This document shows, in pieces, positions 1 to 4,226 of a stretch of 5,672 bases of DNA. The notes under the pieces were generated by a model, which saw nothing but the letters and a program-made list of their open reading frames with translations, was not told the origin of the DNA and did not search any database. Position 1 is the first letter of the stretch, and every line of letters starts with the position of its first letter. The position numbers were made by a program, and so were the translations under genes. The DNA is taken from positions 1 through 5,672 of the forward strand of contig JAMFRY010000097.1 of assembly GCA_026225015.1 (NCBI GenBank), written 5' to 3'. The stretch is from Alphaproteobacteria bacterium. GTDB taxonomy: Bacteria > Pseudomonadota > Alphaproteobacteria > Acetobacterales > Acetobacteraceae.

Positions 1-1558
1 CCGGCTGGACCAGCAACAGGTTTTCCAGCCGGATGCCGTAAGCTCCCGGCAGATAGAAGCCCGGCTCATTGGAAAGGATCATGCCCGGTTTCAGCGGCAC
101 CAGCCGGGCGGAACGCGATATTCCCGCGGGCCCCTCATGCACCGAGAGATAGGCGCCGACACCATGCCCCGTGCCATGATCATAATCCAGCCCGCTTTGC
201 CATAATGCGTTGCGCGCCAGCACATCCAGATGCGCGCCGGCCACGCCTTCCGGAAAAATCACCTTCGCCAGCGCGATATGCCCGGCCAGCACGCGCGTCA
301 CATGCGCCTTTATCGCCTCCGGCGCCGCTGCCGGACCGGTCCAGACAGTGCGGGTGATATCGGTTGTGCCATCCAGATACTGCCCGCCGCTATCGATTAG
401 GAAAACTGCGTTGGGATTGATCGCGCGATTGGTCTGCTGGCTCACCCGGTAATGGATAATGGCGCCATGCTCGCCGGCGCCGGTGATGGCGGGAAAGCTC
501 TCGCCTTTGAAGTTCTCTCCCATCGCCCGATAGGCCAACAGTCTTTCGCCGGCCGAAATTTCGGTCTCCCGCCCCGTTGGCGCCCACTCAGCCACCCAAG
601 CCAGAAACCGCACCATGGCCACGGCGTCGCGCAGATGTGCCGCGCGCGCCCCGGCCTGCTCGGTGGGATTTTTGCAGGCCCGCGGCAGTGCCACCGGGTC
701 GGCCGCCTCGGCGATTTTCGCCCCCGCCGCCTGCAGCCGGGTTTTGAACCAGACCGGCATCGAAGCCGGATCATAGCGCACGGTTTTGCCGCCCAGCGCC
801 AACAATGCCTCCTCGAGCCCGGCGCGTGGCGCGACCGTCACGCCATTGCCCAGAAACGCGCGCGTCTCGTCCCCGAGTTTCTCCGGCGCCATGAAAATCC
901 GCGCGCTGGCGTCGTCGTTCAGAATCGCAAAGCCGAGCGCAACCGGGGTGAATTCCACATCACTGCCGCGCAGATTGAACAGCCAGGCCAAGGAAGCGGG
1001 GTCGCTCAGAATGGTTGCATCCTGGCCGGCCTCCCGCAGGGTCGCGGCAATATGCTCGCGTTTGGCGGCAGAGGTTTCTCCGGCAAACGCCACATCATAC
1101 GGCACGGCGGGCGCCAGCGGCTGAACCGGCCGGTCCCGCCAGATCGCGTCGATCGGATTGCTTGCAACCGGGACCATCTCGATCCCCGCAAACTTCTGCA
1201 GAGAATCCGCGGAAATCAGCCAGGGATCATAGCCGATTTTTTTACCCAAAACTTCGGTTTTCAGCCATTTTTCCGGAGGATATTCGATGCTGTGCTGGCG
1301 TTCCCACAAATCCGGATCGATTTGTGCTTCCAATTGCAGGGTATAACGGCCGTCGGAAAAAATAACGGCGCGATCCAGCAGCACGATTGCAAGCCCGGCG
1401 GAGCCAGTAAATCCTGAAATGAAGGCCAAACGCTCGGCCGAGGGCGGCACATATTCCCCCAAATGCTCATCGGCCCGCGGCACCAAAAAACCATCCAGGC
1501 CTAAGCCCCGCAACACGGCACGAAGCGCGTCCAGCCGGGTCTTATGTTCTGCCGTCAT
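1..1558 (-). CDS. pepP: Xaa-Pro aminopeptidase (aminopeptidase P, M24B metallopeptidase), 3' end cut by window edge
   Basis: This enzyme removes an N-terminal residue when the next residue is proline, and is probably a cytoplasmic dimetal peptidase. The frame is open from an ATG at 1558 to the left edge, 519 codons without a stop. An AGGGG ribosome binding site lies 7 nt upstream (1566-1570). The order is a creatinase-like N-terminal domain (about residues 8-135), a second creatinase-like domain (about 160-310) and the catalytic pita-bread domain. All five expected metal ligands are visible: Asp389 and Asp400 in DSGGQYLDGTTD, His465 in HGTGHGVG, Glu498 in NEPGFY and Glu512 in GIRLEN. Their spacing matches the long eukaryotic-type APP1 (XPNPEP1) more closely than short E. 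coli PepP. APP1 proteins are about 600 residues, so roughly 70-90 residues should lie outside the window. The gene diverges from the DUF1127 gene. The symbol is used loosely; the family call is firm. Confidence 0.95.
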   Translation of the reverse strand, partial: MTAEHKTRLDALRAVLRGLGLDGFLVPRADEHLGEYVPPSAERLAFISGFTGSAGLAIVLLDRAVIFSDGRYTLQLEAQIDPDLWERQHSIEYPPEKWLKTEVLGKKIGYDPWLISADSLQKFAGIEMVPVASNPIDAIWRDRPVQPLAPAVPYDVAFAGETSAAKREHIAATLREAGQDATILSDPASLAWLFNLRGSDVEFTPVALGFAILNDDASARIFMAPEKLGDETRAFLGNGVTVAPRAGLEEALLALGGKTVRYDPASMPVWFKTRLQAAGAKIAEAADPVALPRACKNPTEQAGARAAHLRDAVAMVRFLAWVAEWAPTGRETEISAGERLLAYRAMGENFKGESFPAITGAGEHGAIIHYRVSQQTNRAINPNAVFLIDSGGQYLDGTTDITRTVWTGPAAAPEAIKAHVTRVLAGHIALAKVIFPEGVAGAHLDVLARNALWQSGLDYDHGTGHGVGAYLSVHEGPAGISRSARLVPLKPGMILSNEPGFYLPGAYGIRLENLLLVQP

Positions 1559-1615
1559 AAGTTGGCCCCTAAATATGCGTCCTACGCAGGTCTGTCCCAG
1601 CCGCACCGCCAGCCC

Positions 1616-1694
1616 AAAAATTCAGCAAATGCGCTATATGCTGCCTCTGAATGATGCTGCTGCGCCGCACCGGCGCGGCCGTCATTTGCTGAAT
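1616..1694. promoter_or_regulatory. Long inverted repeat with nested hairpin in the pepP/DUF1127 divergent intergenic region
   Basis: The arms ATTCAGCAAATG (1620-1631) and CATTTGCTGAAT (1683-1694) are perfect 12-bp reverse complements separated by 51 nt. Within the spacer, GCGCCG (1662-1667) and CGGCGC (1671-1676) form a second stem with a 3-nt loop. Read on the minus strand, the outer stem is followed by a run of Ts (complement of A1616-1620), so it resembles a large-loop terminator or attenuator about 60 nt upstream of the pepP start. Read on the plus strand, the second arm ends 13 nt before the DUF1127 ATG and abuts its weak ribosome binding site. It could be a regulator-binding palindrome, an RNA structure in either leader, or both. 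I saw no convincing -35/-10 pair in this 149-nt region. The repeat is directly seen; its role is inferred. Confidence 0.5.
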
Positions 1695-1707
1695 ATAGGT
1701 TCGTATC

Positions 1708-1965
1708 ATGTCTGGTTCTATCCATAGCCAATCTTCCCGGCATTTGTCGTTAGGCAAGTTGGGCCATCTGCTCTTCACCCGGCAAACCCCGGTTCTGGAT
1801 GCGCAGACGCATCCGCGCATCTTCGCGGGTTTGGCCCTGCGTTTAAATGCTTGGCGTGACCGCCGCGCCGCCACGGCGGAACTCTCCGGCCTGTCCGACC
1901 GTGAACTGGCGGATATCGGCTTGACCCGCCAGCAAATCCCCGAGGCTGTTCAAAGAATAAGGTAA
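1708..1965 (+). CDS. DUF1127 domain small basic protein
   Basis: An 85-residue protein. Its C-terminal half (about residues 46-80) carries the DUF1127 signature: a Trp-Arg-rich helix (W49-R53) followed by ELSGLSDRELADIGLTRQQI. The N-terminal ~40 residues are low in recognisable features, with no signal peptide or membrane segment. DUF1127 proteins are widespread in alphaproteobacteria. Some are known as small Arg-rich proteins affecting RNA turnover or stress and nutrient (phosphate, carbon) responses, but no function can be assigned here from sequence alone. The ATG at 1708 is the only Met in the frame. A weak ATAGG lies 8 nt upstream. The gene has its own leader containing a conspicuous inverted repeat, diverges from pepP, and ends 4 nt from the convergent purK stop. 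Confidence 0.85.
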   Translation: MSGSIHSQSSRHLSLGKLGHLLFTRQTPVLDAQTHPRIFAGLALRLNAWRDRRAATAELSGLSDRELADIGLTRQQIPEAVQRIR

Positions 1966-1969
1966 AATT

Positions 1970-3100
1970 TCAGAGACTTAGCGCATCCAGTATGCCAAGT
2001 TCCCCGGGCAGACTGCCCTTGGGAAACAACTTGGTGAAATGCCCCATCTTGCGGCCCGGCCTGGCCTCCGCCTTGCCGTAGAGATGGGGGATCAAGCCCG
2101 GTTTCGCCAAAATCGCCGGCAGAGTCGCCATGTCCTCCGGGCCCACCAGATTCTTCATCACCGCGTCGGAATGCCGCATTGCCGGTGGCAAAGGCAGCCC
2201 GGCCACCGCGCGGATATGCAGCTCGAATTGGCTGGCAAAGCAGGCATCCAGCGTCCAATGCCCCGAATTATGCGGGCGCGGCGCGATTTCATTCACCAGC
2301 AAGCCTCCATCCCGATCCACAAACATCTCCACCGCCAGCAGGCCGATCAGTTGAAGCTTTTCGGCGATCTGACAAGCAATGCGCGTGGCCTGCGCCCGCA
2401 ATTCCAGCGGTAAAGGCGCCGGCGCCAGCGTTATATCGAGAATATGATGCTTATGGCGGTTCTCCACGGGATCGAAGGGAGAAATTGCGCCATCCGCGCC
2501 GCGCGCCACGATTACCGAGATTTCGCAGGAAAAATCGACAAATGCTTCCAAAACAATGGGTTTTGGCTGCAACCGCGCAAATGCGGTGAAGCAATCATCC
2601 GCCGCGCGCAAAATCGCCTGGCCCTTGCCGTCATAGCCAAGCCGCGTTGTCTTCAGCACGGCGGGATAGCCGAACTCAAGCAGCGCCGCCTCCAACCCGC
2701 TAGCATCGCGCACTTCCGCCCATGGCGCCGTGGCGATGCCGGCATCGTTGAGGAAGCGTTTTTCCAGCAGTCGGTCCTGGCTCAGGCGCAACACCTCCGG
2801 CCCCGGCCGCACCGGCTTCATGCTGGTCAGCAGTTCCAGCCCGTCGGCGGGCACGTTCTCGAACTCGAAGGTGATCACATCCACCGCCTCGGCAAAGCGG
2901 TGCAGCGCCACGTGGTCGGTATAATCGGCGATGGTGGAAAGATAGGAGACCTGCGAGGCCGGACCGTCAGGCTCGGGCGAAAAGATATGGCATTTATAGC
3001 CCAGCCGGGCTGCGGCCATGGCGGCCATGCGGCCAAGCTGACCGCCGCCGATAATGCCGATCACGGCCCCCGGCGGGAGCGGAAATCCGGACGGACTCAT
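1970..3100 (-). CDS. purK: N5-carboxyaminoimidazole ribonucleotide synthase (PurK)
   Basis: PurK uses ATP and bicarbonate to carboxylate 5-aminoimidazole ribonucleotide, giving N5-CAIR for PurE in cytoplasmic de novo purine synthesis. The 376-residue protein has the full ATP-grasp layout: a glycine-rich GIIGGGQLGRM at residues 15-25, TFEFENVP at 77-84, the ATP-loop segment LKTTRLGYDGKGQ at 149-161, and the Mg/ATP-binding VNEIAPRPHNSGHWT at 269-283. Near the C-terminus is PGRKMGH, typical of the family. E. coli PurK is 355 residues, so this one is slightly longer, mainly through about 10 extra N-terminal residues. The ATG at 3100 sits in an ATGA overlap with the purE stop, which favours translational coupling. 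The product is complete and no key residue is missing. The gene is convergent with the DUF1127 gene, leaving no room for a separate terminator. Confidence 0.97.
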   Translation of the reverse strand: MSPSGFPLPPGAVIGIIGGGQLGRMAAMAAARLGYKCHIFSPEPDGPASQVSYLSTIADYTDHVALHRFAEAVDVITFEFENVPADGLELLTSMKPVRPGPEVLRLSQDRLLEKRFLNDAGIATAPWAEVRDASGLEAALLEFGYPAVLKTTRLGYDGKGQAILRAADDCFTAFARLQPKPIVLEAFVDFSCEISVIVARGADGAISPFDPVENRHKHHILDITLAPAPLPLELRAQATRIACQIAEKLQLIGLLAVEMFVDRDGGLLVNEIAPRPHNSGHWTLDACFASQFELHIRAVAGLPLPPAMRHSDAVMKNLVGPEDMATLPAILAKPGLIPHLYGKAEARPGRKMGHFTKLFPKGSLPGELGILDALSL

Positions 3101-3609
3101 GCTTCGGGCTCAACCGCCACCGCTTGCGTCTGTCTGTCGCGATAGTCCTGTAGCTGCGCCAGCAACGCAGCATCGCTCAGTGCCAGAATCGAGACGGCGA
3201 GCAGCCCGGCATTGATCGCCCCAGGCTTGCCGATCGCCAATGTCCCGACCGGAATTCCGGCCGGCATCTGCACAATCGAGAGCAAGGAATCCTGCCCCTG
3301 AAGCACGGTACTCGCAATCGGCACGCCCAGCACCGGTAGAAGGGTCAGGCTGGCCGCCATGCCAGGCAGGTGCGCCGCGCCCCCGGCCCCGGCGATGATC
3401 ACCTTGAGCCCGCGCGATTGCGCGCTCCCGGCATAGTCGAAAAGCCGCTTCGGCGTGCGATGGGCAGAGACGATTTTCGCCTCAAAAGCCACGCCAAAGC
3501 CCGCCAGCACTTCAGCGGCATGGCCCAGCACCGGCCAATCCGACCTACTGCCCATGATAATGCCTACCAGCGGCCGGGTTGCCTTGCCGCTGCCGGAAGG
3601 CTGGCTCAA
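3097..3609 (-). CDS. purE: N5-CAIR mutase (class I PurE)
   Basis: PurE converts N5-CAIR made by PurK into CAIR, as a cytoplasmic octamer in known class I enzymes. The 170-residue protein shows the whole class I signature set: GSRSDW at 20-25, SAHRTP at 48-53 with the catalytic His50, AGAGGAAHLPGM, LQGQDSLLSIVQMPAG and IGKPGAINAG. The usual residue in the last motif is Ala rather than Pro (IGKAGA), a small deviation. The reading frame begins with TTG at 3609, overlapping the upstream DUF465 stop as TTGA. No ATG or GTG lies between it and the first beta strand, and the next Met (residue 19) is inside that strand and the active-site loop, so TTG is the best start. The ribosome binding site is weak, so coupling to the upstream gene is likely. 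The PurE+PurK pair implies the bacterial two-step route rather than direct AIR carboxylation. Confidence 0.95.
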   Translation of the reverse strand: MSQPSGSGKATRPLVGIIMGSRSDWPVLGHAAEVLAGFGVAFEAKIVSAHRTPKRLFDYAGSAQSRGLKVIIAGAGGAAHLPGMAASLTLLPVLGVPIASTVLQGQDSLLSIVQMPAGIPVGTLAIGKPGAINAGLLAVSILALSDAALLAQLQDYRDRQTQAVAVEPEA

Positions 3610-3809
3610 GCGGTGCGGTCCGGGATCAGTCGGCTTTCCAACCAGGCGATTTCGTCTTTCAACCCCAGCTTCCGCTTCTTCAGCCGCTGCACCTGCAACT
3701 GGTCCGTCGGCGCGTGTTCGGTGATCCGGGCGATGACGGTATCGAGGTCCCGGTGCTCGCTGCGTAAGGCGTGCAGCCGGCGAAGCAGATTGTCTTTATC
3801 GGTCAACAT
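3606..3809 (-). CDS. DUF465 (YdcH-like) small coiled-coil protein, first gene of the purEK operon
   Basis: A 67-residue charged helical protein of the DUF465/YdcH family, whose members are usually 50-80 residues and have no established biochemical role. The N-terminal helix contains LHALRSEHRDLD and the C-terminal helix RLKKRKLGLKDEIAWLE, giving a short two-helix hairpin or coiled coil. It has no Cys, signal peptide or membrane segment. It overlaps purE by 4 nt, and a DUF465 gene directly before purE is, to my knowledge, a recurrent arrangement in Rhodospirillales-type genomes. Its start at 3809 lacks a recognisable ribosome binding site (the sequence just upstream is pyrimidine- and C-rich). 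It may therefore be initiated from a short or leaderless transcript, or weakly. It aligns without gaps to the divergent DUF465 gene at 3987-4169. Confidence 0.85.
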   Translation of the reverse strand: MLTDKDNLLRRLHALRSEHRDLDTVIARITEHAPTDQLQVQRLKKRKLGLKDEIAWLESRLIPDRTA

Positions 3810-3853
3810 GGTGGGAGCAATAGAGAGATTTCACCGGTCCGGAAACCATAAAC

Positions 3854-3899
3854 TTGGAGATAATTCTTAGCCCCGCAATAATTCAGGTGACATTCAGGT
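3854..3899 (+). promoter_or_regulatory. Candidate promoter with an 11-nt-spaced ATTCAGGT direct repeat
   Basis: The 177-nt region between the two divergent DUF465 genes contains TTGGAG (3854-3859), a 17-nt spacer and AATAAT (3877-3882). The -10 box matches the sigma-70 consensus at five of six positions and the -35 box at three of six. A start near 3889 would give a leader of about 100 nt for the plus-strand gene. Two exact copies of ATTCAGGT (3881-3888 and 3892-3899), 11 nt apart or about one helical turn, overlap the -10 box and start point, where a repressor would act. A third CAGGT occurs at 3934-3938 within a CCTGG/CCAGG inverted repeat (3922-3937). The repeats are directly seen; the promoter and operator roles are inferred. 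I could not identify a convincing minus-strand promoter for the purEK operon here. Confidence 0.35.
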
Positions 3900-3986
3900 T
3901 GCAAGGGCGCATCGTGACTGCCCTGGCAAATACCAGGTCAGATACGTCAAATTCGGCCAGAGACTCCATTTTTTGAAGGAGGCGAC

Positions 3987-4169
3987 ATGAGCCTGCAATC
4001 GCATATCGAAGTCCTTAAGGAACGTCATGCCACGCTGGACATGCGAATTACCGCGGAAGACCAGCGCCCGCGCCCGGATGACGGGGAGCTGATGCGAATG
4101 AAACTCGAGAAATTGCGGTTGAAAGAAGAAATGGAGCGCCTGCGGACGCAATCGGCCGGGCACAACTAG
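3987..4169 (+). CDS. DUF465 (YdcH-like) small coiled-coil protein, second copy
   Basis: A 60-residue, highly charged helical protein of the DUF465/YdcH family with no assigned function. The start is well supported by GAAGGAGG at 3975-3982, 4 nt before the ATG and the strongest ribosome binding site in the window. It aligns without gaps to the purE-linked DUF465 protein over at least 36 residues, from His14 here and His19 there. It shares the HxxLD motif, an invariant central Asp, and the Arg/Lys-Leu-rich second helix (RMKLEKLRLKEEM against RLKKRKLGLKDEI), with about a third of positions identical. It lacks the first copy's longer N-terminus. The gene is monocistronic, divergent from the purEK operon, and followed after 2 nt by a REP-like palindrome. 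Confidence 0.85.
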   Translation: MSLQSHIEVLKERHATLDMRITAEDQRPRPDDGELMRMKLEKLRLKEEMERLRTQSAGHN

Positions 4170-4171
4170 AC

Positions 4172-4208
4172 GTAGGTGGGCTGAGCCGACGGCGAAGCCC
4201 ATCGCTAC
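4172..4208. repeat. REP-like palindromic element (GTAGG-TGGGCT ... AGCCCA-CTAC type)
   Basis: TGGGCT (4177-4182) and AGCCCA (4196-4201) form a 6-bp stem. It is extended inward by GCC/GGC (4185-4187 with 4191-4193) and outward by GTAG/CTAC (4172-4175 with 4205-4208). The overall form, a GTAGG then TGGGCT, a short purine-rich loop, and AGCCCA followed by CTAC, resembles a family of short dispersed palindromes found between genes in many proteobacteria. It starts 2 nt after the stop of the plus-strand DUF465 gene and ends 18 nt before the convergent stop at 4227. It may therefore also serve as a bidirectional RNA 3'-end structure, although no T-run follows it on either strand. Confidence 0.55.
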
Positions 4209-4226
4209 CCACTCTGCAAGGCGGCG

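Noticed and set aside
452..1417. A 321-codon plus-strand open frame antisense to pepP
   Set aside because: It is a GC-driven shadow of the aminopeptidase reading frame. The translation is low-complexity, His/Arg/Gln-rich and unlike any family I know, while the opposite strand has all five metal ligands of aminopeptidase P.
1561..1707. Sigma-70 promoter for DUF1127 or pepP
   Set aside because: TATATG (1635-1640) and TATATT on the minus strand (1692-1697) resemble -10 boxes, but neither has a -35-like hexamer at 16-18 nt, so no promoter is called.
2006..2018. GGGCAG-A-CTGCCC palindrome near the 3' end of purK as a terminator
   Set aside because: The loop is a single base, the stem lies inside the coding region, and no T-run follows on either strand.
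2444..3145. A 233-codon plus-strand open frame antisense to purK
   Set aside because: It fully overlaps a complete PurK with intact ATP-grasp motifs, and its own translation shows no recognisable domain.
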